A DNA stretch of 58,228 nucleotides from Chloroflexota bacterium (GCA_016209205.1 JACQWQ010000064.1:1-58228), one strand, 5' to 3'; counted from the first letter of the stretch, positions 44,898 through 53,607 are shown. Translations and numbers: made by a program. The notes: a model not told the origin generated them from the sequence alone.

Positions 44898-47387
44898 TTA
44901 TTTGAGCGTGAAGCGCCACCAGTCTGATTTCGTGCAGCCGAAGGCGTTGCACGCTTCGACTTGCCAGTAATAGGTCTTGCCGGACTTGAGGGATTTGGTA
45001 AGGAATCGCGCGACGTTGAGTTTCTTTTGCGCCTGAATTTGTTTGCCGGTGGGAGAATCTCTGCGCACGACAATGTTGTAAGTCTGTTTACAGTTAGCGG
45101 TCTTCCAACTCAGCCAAACCTGTGTTTCCTTGACAGGGTAGCCATTTTTGGGGCGATTGAGCAAGGGTTGAATTGGGCTTGCGGCGCACATTCGAGTAGT
45201 TTGACTCAACTTGCTCACAAAGACATCTTCATAGCCGCGTATCGTCGTTTGGAACGCGCCAGATGTGGTCGGAAAGTTGGGGGACGACGTCCCACCTGTC
45301 AGATAAGCGTTCCCAACTGCATCGAGCGCGATGGCACTGCCCCAATCATAGCTAGCGCCACGAAGGAAGGTGGAATAGACCAGTGCGGTGCCTGCTGCAT
45401 GCAACTTGGTCATAAACGGATCAAGATTCTTTCGCCTTTTCGTCGTTTGGAACGCGCCGGTGATCGTCGGAAAGTTAACGGATGTTGTCCTGCCTGTTAC
45501 GTAAGCATTCCCATCTGCATCGAGCGCGATGCCTACACCCGTATCATAGCCAGAGCCGCCGAGGAAGGTGGAATACTCTAACGCTGTGCCTGTTACGTTC
45601 AACTTGGTCACAAAGACATCAATCCCGGAGCCGCCACTCGTCGTTTGAAACGCACCGAGTGTGGTCGGAAAGTTGTAAGAATTCGTCTCGCCTGTCACAT
45701 AAGCGTTCCCGGCGGCATTGAGCGTAATGCCCCAGCCCCATTCCGCATTATTGCTGCCGAGGAACGTGGAATAGACCAATGCCGTGCCTGTAGCATTCAA
45801 CTGGGTCACAAAAGCGTCCTCGCGTCCGCCATACGTTGTTTGGAACGCACCGGTCGTGGTCGGAAAATTGGCGGACTCGGTGTATCCTGTCACATACGCA
45901 TTCCCGTTAATGTCGAGGGCGATGCTATAGTCCGCATCAATGGAGTCGCCGCCAAGGAACGTGGAATAGACCAATGCTGTGCCCGTCGCATTCAACTTGG
46001 TGACAAAAGCATCTTGGTTGCTGTTATACGTCGTTTGAAAGGCGCCCGGAGTGATCGGAAAGCTGGCGGACGACGTGTATCCTGTCACATGAGCGTTTCC
46101 ACCAGTATCCAACGAAATGGCATTGCCCCAACTACTGTTGCCGAGAAAGGTGGAATACTCTAATGCCGTACCTGTCGCATTCAACTTGGTCACAAAAGCA
46201 GCTCCGCCGCCGTTATACGTCGTTTGGAACGCGCCGAGCGTAATCGGAAAGTCGTCGGACTCTGTGTATCCTGTTACGTAAGTATTCCCTACAGTGTCAA
46301 GGGCAATGCCTCTGCCCCATTCATCATCACTGCCGCCGAGGAAGGTCGAATAGATTAACCCTGTACCCGTTGCATTAAATTTGCTTACGAAAGCATCAAA
46401 AAAAGTGCCGCCAAACGTAGTCTGAAACGCGCCGGGGGTGGTTGGAAAATAAGGAGCGCTGGTTCTGCCTGCCACATACGCATTGCCGGCACTATCCGTA
46501 ATAATTCCATTCCCCTGATTGTAGAATTCTCCTCCAAGAAACGTCGCATAAAGCAGAGCGGAAGCATTGTTGATTTCAGATTTCTGATTGCCGATTTTTG
46601 ATTTCACAAACGGTGCGCGAACAACATTTTCTGCAAGCGCGGGCTGCGGAACGCGGTCACTCGCCACGCCGCGCATTTCAAACAACGGCATTGCATATTC
46701 ACCCACCGCTGTTTTCAAACGCAGCGTCTCATTTCCCAAATCAATCACATCCGCGCCTTCCACACGCAATTGCACCGCATCGAGATTCGCACCTTCACGC
46801 GCGACGAAACGCTGCACCATTTGTCCGTTCTCACTCGTCAGTTCCAAATCAATCCCCGGATACAAATCCTTGTAGCGCACGCCGCCCCACACCGGCACAT
46901 CGGGATGCCACTGCGACGCGTCACTGCCGGTGAAATACGAAACGTGCGTGTCGAGCCGGTCGAAGGGTTCGAGGTGCGGCTGCGGATTCGCGCCGACGAA
47001 ACTTAATCGTAAGTTGACGCCTTTTTGCGGCGTATTGGCTTGCGGCGCGTTGGCGCGCGTTGGGTCGTGCAATTCGGGCGCGGGTGCAGCGTCCGCTTTT
47101 GGTTTTTCAAACAGCGTCACCCACAGCGCGTCGTCGGCGAGAAAGAGCGCGCCGTCACCGCCGCGCACTTGAAAGCGCGCGCCCGCGTCGAACTGACCTG
47201 CGTTTTCGATGAACATCACGGGTGTGTGCGCGAGCGCGGTAGAAACACGCGCGGGATTGACAAGTGGTGAATCGTGCGGTGTTGCGGGGAGAGTTTGTGC
47301 GAGAACTGCGGGTGTGCTGGAACTCGAAAGAAACAAAAGATTGATCAAGACCAGCGGGCAAAGCCAAAGCCAAAAGCGGGTGTTCAT
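44898..47387 (-). CDS. Secreted SBBP-repeat beta-propeller protein with C-terminal Fn3-like domain
   Basis: 829 residues. The signal peptide is FWLWLCPLVLINLLFLSSSSTPAVLAQ. An N-terminal domain (FIENAGQFDAGARFQVRGGDGALFLADDALWVTLFE) is the conserved DUF7948-type module found before SBBP repeats. About eight repeats follow on the pattern YSTFLGG..(D/N)xxxxIALDxxGNAYVTGxTxSxNFPTTxGAFQTTxxGxxDAFVTKLNATGTAL. The last ~95 residues are Fn3-like (PIQPLLNRPKNGYPVKETQVWLSWK...YYWQVEACNAFGC). Extracellular; likely adhesion or surface role. The repeats are similar enough to be at risk of recombination or assembly collapse. Confidence 0.9.
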   Translation of the reverse strand: MNTRFWLWLCPLVLINLLFLSSSSTPAVLAQTLPATPHDSPLVNPARVSTALAHTPVMFIENAGQFDAGARFQVRGGDGALFLADDALWVTLFEKPKADAAPAPELHDPTRANAPQANTPQKGVNLRLSFVGANPQPHLEPFDRLDTHVSYFTGSDASQWHPDVPVWGGVRYKDLYPGIDLELTSENGQMVQRFVAREGANLDAVQLRVEGADVIDLGNETLRLKTAVGEYAMPLFEMRGVASDRVPQPALAENVVRAPFVKSKIGNQKSEINNASALLYATFLGGEFYNQGNGIITDSAGNAYVAGRTSAPYFPTTPGAFQTTFGGTFFDAFVSKFNATGTGLIYSTFLGGSDDEWGRGIALDTVGNTYVTGYTESDDFPITLGAFQTTYNGGGAAFVTKLNATGTALEYSTFLGNSSWGNAISLDTGGNAHVTGYTSSASFPITPGAFQTTYNSNQDAFVTKLNATGTALVYSTFLGGDSIDADYSIALDINGNAYVTGYTESANFPTTTGAFQTTYGGREDAFVTQLNATGTALVYSTFLGSNNAEWGWGITLNAAGNAYVTGETNSYNFPTTLGAFQTTSGGSGIDVFVTKLNVTGTALEYSTFLGGSGYDTGVGIALDADGNAYVTGRTTSVNFPTITGAFQTTKRRKNLDPFMTKLHAAGTALVYSTFLRGASYDWGSAIALDAVGNAYLTGGTSSPNFPTTSGAFQTTIRGYEDVFVSKLSQTTRMCAASPIQPLLNRPKNGYPVKETQVWLSWKTANCKQTYNIVVRRDSPTGKQIQAQKKLNVARFLTKSLKSGKTYYWQVEACNAFGCTKSDWWRFTLK

Positions 47388-47515
47388 GTTGTGCTCCTTT
47401 GAAAACTATCAATTGTTTGCTGCGCGATTCGCAGTGTGCTTGAAATATAGAGCTGCGGAATTGCAGAGTCAAATGCACGCGCCACCGCGCTGGGGCGCTG
47501 TAAGTCATCCAGACC

Positions 47516-47676
47516 CCAAGTGTTTGGGAATTGCTTGCGATTCTTGGAATTGCTTGCGATTCTTGGAATCGCAAGCAATTCCGGCGCGTTATGCGACGCG
47601 TGGAGCGAACTCCGCTCCAGCAAGATCGCTGCGATGTGGCGATGTAGTTCATCGCATTTATCGCCAAACACTTGGT
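47516..47676. repeat. Hairpin-rich element with CCAAGTGTTTGG ends
   Basis: CCAAGTGTTTGG (47516-47527) and CCAAACACTTGG (47665-47676) are perfect 12-bp terminal inverted repeats. The interior holds duplicated GAATTGCTTGCGATTCTTG units opposite GAATCGCAAGCAATTC, GTGGAGCGAACTCCGCTCC, and GCGATGTAGTTCATCGC hairpins. No target duplication is evident. It fills the gap before the TAXI gene; no gene is visible in 47388-47816. Confidence 0.75.
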
Positions 47677-47816
47677 CTGGGTCGTCGCGACTTGTATTTT
47701 GACCAAAAATGCTATTGACAAGCCCATTAAGAATGCTAACCCAAGTCGAATCAATCTGGCGCACTCATCCTGCGGCGGACGTTTTTTTTGGCGCCAACCT
47801 GCGCAAGGAGCATCAC

Positions 47817-48787
47817 ATGAAATCCAGGCTCGTACTTGTCATCGTCGTTATTACTATTCTGCTAGTCATCGCGGCGGTGGGATATATCTATTATCAGCAG
47901 ACTCGCATTTACACCGTCCGAAGGGTGTGCGTCACAATTTTGGGTCGGCGCGCCGGGCGATGCCGATGTGCGATGTATTCCATCGCCTTCATCGGAAAAA
48001 TCGCGCCAACAACTACACCAAGTGTGCTCGCGAACACAGTTCGCAACGAATCGAATAGATTCGCGACCGCACACTGAAATCCCAACCTGCGAATTGATTC
48101 GCCCAAAACTTTGACGCACACCCCCGTCCGAATCGGCACTGCCACCAAAGGCAATATCAGCTATACAATCGGCGCAGCACTCGCCGCGCTCGTCCGCCGT
48201 GAGAATCCCCAAATCCAAATTCAAGTCGTCGAGACCAAGGGGGCCAAGGCCTCGACCCTGCCATTGTCAAAGAAATTACACGCGTGCTTTTTGATTTTCG
48301 GTTAGAATTAGCGGCGGCAGCGCCGCAAGCGACCGCCCTACAATCACCGGTAGATGCGGCAACGTTGAGTGTTCCGATTCACCAAGGCGCGCAAGCATAT
48401 TTCGAACGCGACAAACCCAATTTTCTACAGGAGAATTCCGACTATATTGGTTTGCTCATCACGTTTGCCACACTCGGCGGGTCCATATTTCTGGCGATGC
48501 GCGCGCGCATTGTGGCGCTGCAAAAAAATCGCGCCGACCAATACAATCAGGAAATTGTCAGTTTGATGGAGCAGGTACGCTCCACAACCGAGCCGCAGCA
48601 GGTGGACGCCGTAGAAAAGCGATTGTTCCAAATGTTCGAACAGGTCATCCAGGACATTGACCAAGACAATCTTACCGCCGATGCGCTCGGGTCGTTCACG
48701 CTCTCTTGGAACCAAGCGATAGAGACCGTGCGCCATCGGCGGATCATTCTCGGCGCGAAACCGGAATTGAATTCTGTGCCTGCCTGA
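47817..48787 (+). pseudogene. TAXI-type TRAP transporter receptor gene, interrupted and internally deleted
   Basis: AAGGAG precedes the ATG. The start encodes a signal anchor (LVLVIVVITILLVIAAVGYIYYQ) and then TRIYTV. After removal of the 201-bp element and one 9-bp duplicate, it continues in frame as RIGTATKGNISYTIGAALAALVRRENP, the typical TAXI substrate-binding start. After VVETKG (~48240) the frame is lost. The remainder lies in another frame from LDPAIVKEITRVLFDF: a C-terminal VPIHQGAQAYFERDKPNFLQE stretch, a transmembrane helix (YIGLLITFATLGGSIFLAM) and a cytoplasmic tail (to 48787). About 200 residues of the receptor core are missing. Confidence 0.85.
47914..48132. mobile_element. Miniature inverted-repeat element (copy 3) inserted in the TAXI gene
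   Basis: The element spans 47923-48123 (201 bp) with perfect 12-bp ends GGGTGTGCGTCA / TGACGCACACCC and the 9-bp duplication CCGTCCGAA at 47914-47922 and 48124-48132. Its interior is nearly identical to the reverse complement of the interior of the copy at 14302-14531, less 29 bp, while the end-specific bases (CACAATTTTGGG left, CCCAAAACTT right) keep the same orientation. It adds 210 bp and brings an in-frame stop (codon ending at 48077). Confidence 0.93.
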
Positions 48788-48814
48788 TGCAGTTTATTTT
48801 CAACGGAGACCCGT

Positions 48815-50713
48815 ATGAAACAACCCACCTTTACCGAACGTTTGCGTTACGCGTTTGACAACACGATGTCGAAAGGCGCGATTGCGCTGATCGCGTGGCT
48901 CGCGCTGATTTCCGTTGTGTTCATTCTCGTGATGGCAGCCATCATCACCATTTCCGGTGTGGCGAACGCGCCCGAGCCGGACGCGGGCGCCCCGGATTTT
49001 GTTGAAATCGCGTGGCGCAGTTTGATGCGCACCATGGACGCCGGCACCATGGGCGGCGATACCGGCACGCCCGGTTATCTGCTGGGCATGTTCGTCGTCA
49101 CGCTCGGCGGCGTATTCATCATCAGCACCTTGATCGGCGTGTTGACCAGCGGCATCGAAGCCAAACTCGAAGAGCTGCGCAAAGGGCGCTCGTTCGTCGT
49201 CGAGCAGAATCACACGCTCATTCTGGGGTGGACGCCGCAGATTTTTACAATCATTTCCGAACTCGTCGCGGCGAACGCGAATCAGAAAAACTCGTGCATC
49301 GTCATTCTCGCGGACAAGGACAAGATCGAGATGGAAGACGAACTGCACGCGCGTGCGCCGAATACGGGGCGCACGCGCGTGGTGTGTCGCACCGGCAGTC
49401 CGCTCGACCCCACCGATCTGGAAATTGTAAATCCTTATGCCGCGCGCTCGATCATCGTCCTTGCGCCGGAAGTGGACGAACCGGACACACACGTCATCAA
49501 AACGATTCTCGCGATCACGAACCATCCAAAGCGCAAGCCGGCCAAGTACCACATCGTCGCCGAAATTCGCGATCCGAAAAACCTGGAGGTCGCGAAAATG
49601 GTCGGGCGCGATGAAGCCCAGATCGTGCTGGTCGGCGACTTGATTTCGCGCATCACGGTGCAAACGTGCCGCCAGTCCGGCCTCTCGGTCATCTACACCG
49701 AACTGCTCAACTTTGGGGGCGACGAAATCTATTTCAAGCCGGAACCCGCGCTCGTGGGCAAAACATTCGGCGCGGCGTTGTTGGCGTACCAAGATTCTGC
49801 CGTGATGGGTGTGCAAGCGGCAGACGGCACGGTGCGCCTCAATCCGCCGATGGACACGCCCCTTCGCGCCGGGGACAAAATTATCGCGATTTCGGCGGAC
49901 GACGACACGATCAAACTGAGCGGACAAACAAAGCTGGACATTGACGAAGACGCGATGCAGCCCAAGGAATCTGCCGCGCCCGCGCCTGAACGCACACTGA
50001 TTTTGGGGTGGAATCATCGCGGTCCCTCCATCTTGCGCGAACTCGACCACTATGTTGCCGCCGGTTCGCAAACAGTGGTCGTGGCGAATGTGCCGGATCT
50101 GCCCCAAGAACTCGATGCCGCCAAAAATCAAACAGTTACGTTTCAGCAAAACGAAACGACCGACCGCAAGGTGCTCGATGCGCTCGACGTGGCATCGTAC
50201 AATCACATCATCGTGCTCAGTTATTCGGACCTGTTGGATGAGCAACAAGCGGACGCGCAAACACTCATCACTCTGCTGCACTTGCGCGATCTGAGCGAAC
50301 GCACAGGCAAGGAATTGTCCATTGTCAGTGAGATGCTCGACGTGCGCAACCGCGAACTCGCCGAAGTCACGCGCGCGGATGATTTCATCGTCAGCGATCA
50401 GCTGATTAGTTTGATGCTCTCCCAAGTTTCCGAGAACAAACACCTGAACGCGGTCTTTGCCGATTTGTTCGATCCCGAAGGGGCGGAGATTTATCTCAAG
50501 CCGGCAAGCGATTACGTAAAACCCGGCGCGTCCGTCAATTTTTACACGCTGGTCGAAGCGGCGCGGCGGCGCGGCGAGGTCGCAATCGGTTATCGTTTGA
50601 AACGGGATGCGCGCGACGCGGCAAAAGCGTACGGCGTTGTCGTCAACCCGGAAAAATCGAAAAAGGTCGAGTTCTCGACGGGCGACAAGATCATTGTCAT
50701 TGCGGAAAACTGA
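48815..50713 (+). CDS. CASTOR/POLLUX (DMI1)-like ion channel
   Basis: 632 residues. Two N-terminal transmembrane helices (GAIALIAWLALISVVFILVMAAIITI and YLLGMFVVTLGGVFIISTLIGVL) flank a pore region SLMRTMDAGTMGGDTG, matching the CASTOR family and lacking a TVGYG filter. Two cytosolic Rossmann/RCK-like modules follow (HTLILGWTPQIFTIISEL; RTLILGWNHRGPSILRELD), each with nucleotide-binding-like strands. Plant members gate nuclear calcium/potassium; bacterial ones are uncharacterised. It starts 27 bp after the TAXI remnant and ends at a strong terminator. Confidence 0.88.
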   Translation: MKQPTFTERLRYAFDNTMSKGAIALIAWLALISVVFILVMAAIITISGVANAPEPDAGAPDFVEIAWRSLMRTMDAGTMGGDTGTPGYLLGMFVVTLGGVFIISTLIGVLTSGIEAKLEELRKGRSFVVEQNHTLILGWTPQIFTIISELVAANANQKNSCIVILADKDKIEMEDELHARAPNTGRTRVVCRTGSPLDPTDLEIVNPYAARSIIVLAPEVDEPDTHVIKTILAITNHPKRKPAKYHIVAEIRDPKNLEVAKMVGRDEAQIVLVGDLISRITVQTCRQSGLSVIYTELLNFGGDEIYFKPEPALVGKTFGAALLAYQDSAVMGVQAADGTVRLNPPMDTPLRAGDKIIAISADDDTIKLSGQTKLDIDEDAMQPKESAAPAPERTLILGWNHRGPSILRELDHYVAAGSQTVVVANVPDLPQELDAAKNQTVTFQQNETTDRKVLDALDVASYNHIIVLSYSDLLDEQQADAQTLITLLHLRDLSERTGKELSIVSEMLDVRNRELAEVTRADDFIVSDQLISLMLSQVSENKHLNAVFADLFDPEGAEIYLKPASDYVKPGASVNFYTLVEAARRRGEVAIGYRLKRDARDAAKAYGVVVNPEKSKKVEFSTGDKIIVIAEN

Positions 50714-50725
50714 ACCAACCGAGTG

Positions 50726-50768
50726 AAAAAAAAAGAGAGGCGGGGAGCTCCCCGCCTCTCTTGGTTTT
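50726..50768. terminator. Bidirectional terminator between channel and DUF4126 genes
   Basis: AAGAGAGGCGGGGAG and its perfect complement CTCCCCGCCTCTCTT (50733-50762) with A- and T-runs on either side. Confidence 0.92.
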
Positions 50769-50784
50769 GGCGTGCTTGACGTAC

Positions 50785-51393
50785 TCAGGTTCTGGGCCAG
50801 CCCAATCTGGATTTGTCTGGGGGACTGGATGACGCGAGCGCGGTTTTGTGTTTCCGCGACCAAATCATGTAACTTGCCAACAGCAGCGCGGCGAAGGCAA
50901 ACAAGAGCAGGAGCGGTGCGAGAATCGCCGTCAAGGAGAGTCCCACCGAAGCGACGTCCTCGACGGTACTGACGACCGGATTGCCGATGCCGCCGGTTGC
51001 CACCGTGACCAGGGGCCGCGCGGTGGCTTTGGTCGCGTGCACGCCGAATGCGACGAGTAACCCCAAAATCATTGCCAAGCCCGGATGAATCGAAGTGATG
51101 ACGTGCGCTTCGGAGGCAAACAGCACCGCACCGGCGGCGGGACGCACGAACGTTTGAATCACATCATTCACGTGGTCTACCACCGGAATCTTGTCGGCGA
51201 AAAATTCAATGCCGAGCAAAATGGCTAACGCGCCCAGCACCCATTCGTTGGCGAGCAAATCGAACGGGGGAGACAGTTTGATCCAGTCGGTAAACCGCGC
51301 GGTCAAGCCCACCATCAACAGCGGAATGTAGGCATTCAAGCCGCTGGCGGCGGACAGACCAAAGGCGGCGAGAACAGAGCTGAAACCACCCAT
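50785..51393 (-). CDS. DUF4126 membrane protein
   Basis: 202 residues from the ATG at 51393 (GAGGAG upstream); the open frame further upstream enters a mobile element. FSSVLAAFGLSAASGLNAYIPLLMVGLTARF opens the family, followed by ANEWVLGALAILLGIEFFADKIPVVDHVNDVIQTFVRPAAGA and C-terminal helices around LSLTAILAPLLLLFAFAALLLA. About six membrane segments. Function unknown. Its promoter region contains the second CTAG-ended element. Confidence 0.85.
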   Translation of the reverse strand: MGGFSSVLAAFGLSAASGLNAYIPLLMVGLTARFTDWIKLSPPFDLLANEWVLGALAILLGIEFFADKIPVVDHVNDVIQTFVRPAAGAVLFASEAHVITSIHPGLAMILGLLVAFGVHATKATARPLVTVATGGIGNPVVSTVEDVASVGLSLTAILAPLLLLFAFAALLLASYMIWSRKHKTALASSSPPDKSRLGWPRT

Positions 51394-51445
51394 ACAAAAC
51401 TCCTCTCGTACTACATTTCCTTTGTTTCCCTTATTCCCATTCACG

Positions 51446-51542
51446 CTAGAGCGGATTCCTAATTCGTATGTGGGCAAAAGACCTTTCGGGTTTCCGAAAA
51501 CCCGAAAGGTCTGCCCACCAATCAGACTGGAATCCGCTCTAG
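51446..51542. mobile_element. 97-bp CTAG-ended miniature element (copy 2)
   Basis: CTAGAGCGGATTCC at 51446 and GGAATCCGCTCTAG ending at 51542 are perfect 14-bp inverted ends; the interior is the same as in copy 1 (16404-16500) apart from a few substitutions, including the AGACCTTTCGGG hairpin. It lies between two minus-strand membrane-protein genes and can supply a terminator on either strand. Confidence 0.88.
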
Positions 51543-51571
51543 AAAAAATGAGAAAAGGGAAGGGAGGGAAA

Positions 51572-52351
51572 TTATGCGGATGGTGACGGTTCCATCGGAC
51601 CTTGCATCATGCTTGGCGGTTCATCCGTGGGCGGAGTGGGCGGAAGCATGGACGAATCGGTTGGCGTCAAGTTGCTGCGCGCGACTTGGGCAAACAGGTG
51701 CGCCATCACAAGATATGACCACACGATCGCAAAAACGGATAGCAGACCGCAGCTGATGGAAGAGACCACCGAAGCAATGATCCCGGCGACGATGTTGCCG
51801 AGCAGCCAGGCGATCAGGTAATCGCCCACGTTCGCCTGAATAAATTTCCAGTTGCCGCCAAAATCCCAAAAGGTGCTGAGCTGATTGTTCAGCGCGAAAT
51901 TGGTGAGCGGGGCGAACGTGAACAAACTGATGGCGATAGCCACGACAAAAGCGATACAAAAGAACAGCGCGCCGACAAGCCCCAAAAGCCCGGATGCTGC
52001 ATTACCGCCGCCGTCGTTTCCGGCGCCCGCGAGGATGAACGGAATGTACGCGCAGCAAAAGAGAATCAATGCCGGAATGGACCAAATGAAAAGCCCGATC
52101 ATCGCGGTAATGCCTTTGACAAAGAGGTCGCCCAAGTTCTCCCATTTGGGTAAAGGCGTCGGATTCCCGTCGTAAACATTACGCAGCGTAACCAAGGCGT
52201 ATCCGAATACGAGTCCAATGGCGGCGATCAGTGGAACCAGCAAGAGCCAAGAGAATAGAGCGCCCGCCAGGAGAATCAGACCGCCAATCGCAATTTTGGC
52301 GATCCAATCCTTGTCCTCGAACATGTACGTGAACGATTTGCCTACATCCAT
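51572..52351 (-). CDS. DUF4013 membrane protein
   Basis: 259 residues. MDVGKSFTYMFEDKDWIAKIAIGGLILL is the DUF4013 start. Helices around LLLVPLIAAIGLVFGYAL, ITAMIGLFIWSIPALILFCCAYIPFIL, LLGLVGALFFCIAFVVAIAISLFTFAP and IVAGIIASVVSSISCGLLSVFAIVW follow, with a Pro/Ser-rich cytoplasmic or external tail. Function unknown. GAGGAGGCATC lies just before the ATG. Confidence 0.88.
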   Translation of the reverse strand: MDVGKSFTYMFEDKDWIAKIAIGGLILLAGALFSWLLLVPLIAAIGLVFGYALVTLRNVYDGNPTPLPKWENLGDLFVKGITAMIGLFIWSIPALILFCCAYIPFILAGAGNDGGGNAASGLLGLVGALFFCIAFVVAIAISLFTFAPLTNFALNNQLSTFWDFGGNWKFIQANVGDYLIAWLLGNIVAGIIASVVSSISCGLLSVFAIVWSYLVMAHLFAQVARSNLTPTDSSMLPPTPPTDEPPSMMQGPMEPSPSA

Positions 52352-52463
52352 GATGCCTCCTCGTATAACGAACTCGATGCATTGCCGAGAATTACTACGC
52401 CACGATTATAGCAAAGGTTACGAGGCGAGGCAACGACTCGACACTCCCAAAACCAGTACAACG

Positions 52464-52493
52464 AAAATCCGCCTCGAATAGAGGCGGATTTTT
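52464..52493. terminator. Terminator-like hairpin after tRNA-Phe
   Basis: AAAATCCGCCTC (52464-52475) pairs with GAGGCGGATTTT (52481-52492), just beyond the tRNA 3' end on the minus strand. Confidence 0.8.
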
Positions 52494-52498
52494 CCAAG

Positions 52499-52571
52499 TG
52501 CCGAGGCGCAGAATCGAACTGCGGACACTGCGGTTTTCAGCCGCATGCTCTACCAACTGAGCTACCTCGGC
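52499..52571 (-). tRNA. tRNA-Phe (anticodon GAA)
   Basis: The minus strand gives a 7-bp acceptor (GCCGAGG / CCTCGGC, discriminator A), D-arm AGCTCAGTTGGTAGAGC, anticodon stem-loop GCGGCTGAAAACCGC with GAA, variable loop, and T-arm GCAGTTCGATTCTGC. 73 nt; no CCA is encoded (ACTTGG follows). Confidence 0.97.
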
Positions 52572-52611
52572 GTCGGCGAATTGCAATTCTATGCGGAATC
52601 GGATGAATGTC

Positions 52612-52712
52612 AAAAAAAACGTGCTGTCTGGTCATCGCCATTGATGAGCCAAACAGCACGTCCCACTGACGCGGTTATCTCCCCGCACAGACGCCGATGC
52701 GAGGAGATAACC
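52612..52712 (-). terminator. Second terminator and an upstream hairpin behind the riboswitch
   Basis: On the minus strand ACGTGCTGT...ACAGCACGT (52661-52619) is followed by eight T, a strong terminator. Upstream of it GGTTATCTCC (52712-52703) pairs with GGAGATAACC (52682-52673). These mark the end of whatever RNA reads through the riboswitch terminator. Confidence 0.8.
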
Positions 52713-52841
52713 TTTCGAAAAGGAGGAGAAGAAGTGCGTGTACAAAATCGCGTCCAAAAACAAAATCGAGCTGCAACCTGGGGTCAAGTCACAGCCCGAC
52801 GACATGGCAGCGCCTTGTACTGCGCGCGTACGTCATCCAGA

Positions 52842-52871
52842 CAAAAAAGACCACAGGTCAAATCTGTGGTC
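52842..52871 (-). terminator. Riboswitch-controlled intrinsic terminator
   Basis: GACCACAG-ATTTGAC-CTGTGGTC on the minus strand followed by TTTTTTGT, 11 nt after the riboswitch P1 stem; it is the probable expression platform. Confidence 0.85.
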
Positions 52872-52882
52872 GTGGCTACAGA

Positions 52883-53017
52883 CTTGTCCCTTTCACTGCC
52901 TACGAAGTTAGCTGTCGGGTTAGGACTGAAAGATGTCCTTTGCACCTGCTTCAGTGCAATTCACCCCATGATTGGGTCCTCCGCTCTCTGACTCTGCTCA
53001 GAGATTAGGCTGACAAG
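52883..53017 (-). ncRNA. Cyclic-di-AMP riboswitch (ydaO/yuaA class)
   Basis: Minus strand. Landmark sequences of the class appear in order: CCTAATCTCTGA and TCAGAGAGCGGAGGACCCA, TGGGGTGAATTGC, GTGCAAAGGACATCTTTCAG, TCCTAACCCGACAGCTAAC, TTCGTAGGC and GAAAGGGACAAG. P1 is CTTGTC (53017-53012) with GACAAG (52888-52883). The class senses c-di-AMP and usually controls cell-wall, potassium or osmolyte genes, generally turning expression off when ligand is bound. Here a terminator follows, but no clear gene is found behind it. Confidence 0.93.
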
Positions 53018-53058
53018 AGCTATTGAATTGTGCGAACGCAAGCGAACGTTACGCAGAG

Positions 53059-53087
53059 TATATACCATGAATCCAACAGCTTGTCAA
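53059..53087 (-). promoter_or_regulatory. Promoter of the c-di-AMP riboswitch transcript
   Basis: On the minus strand a perfect TTGACA (53087-53082), 17-bp spacer and TATATA (53064-53059). The start would be near 53052, about 35 nt before the aptamer. Confidence 0.85.
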
Positions 53088-53099
53088 GCAAAAAACATT

Positions 53100-53532
53100 A
53101 CAAAAGCAGTGTACTATAATCCTATGCGCAAAACTTTTAAGGTTCGTTGTCACTTGCCGTGACACTTGCAGCGTAACAGGGACGGTTGCACGCCGCGTTT
53201 TGTTCCACAGCATTCCGCACAGCGTATAGACGCCAGCGCGCCGGATTTGGTTCCATGCGGCGCTGCCCCAGTCCATGACCAATCTCATACCCGGGCGCTC
53301 AGCGTCAAGGTCTCTTTTGCAAGTCCGTACTAAAATCCCAACTCGGACAAGCCGAAACCAAACAGGCAAACGCGAATCCACGCGAATCCAAGCGAATCTT
53401 TATTTTTTGTTTTTATTCGCACAGATTCGCGTAGAACCTGTCCCGAAGGATTGAGGGATTCGCGTTAGAAAAATCTTTGCTTTTTGTGCAAAGATTTCAG
53501 AATATAGGTACTCGGGTCTCGGACACCCGCGC
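53100..53532. other. Intergenic region without a supported gene
   Basis: Open frames here lack ribosome sites and family resemblance. The stretch contains CGCGAATCCACGCGAATCCA direct repeats (~53370-53398) and GATTCGCG repeats after them, of the dispersed type seen elsewhere in the window. Confidence 0.5.
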
Positions 53533-53566
53533 AAAAAAACAACCGCCGAGGGTGATCGGCGGTTGC
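53533..53566 (-). terminator. Terminator of the Gly/Tyr-rich protein gene
   Basis: On the minus strand CAACCGCCGA-TCACC-TCGGCGGTTG followed by TTTTTTT. Confidence 0.88.
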
Positions 53567-53607
53567 ATTCGAGCAAGTGGCTTTCTCGTCCCAGCGCGGA
53601 CAGCGGC

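Noticed and set aside
52395-52613. Minus-strand frame with AEVAQLVEHAAENRSVRSS
   Set aside because: This is the well-known spurious translation of a tRNA gene (tRNA-Phe).
52734-52991. Plus-strand frame behind AAAAGGAGGAG at 52718
   Set aside because: It would run antisense through the riboswitch and its terminator; composition is not protein-like. A regulatory antisense RNA is possible but unsupported.
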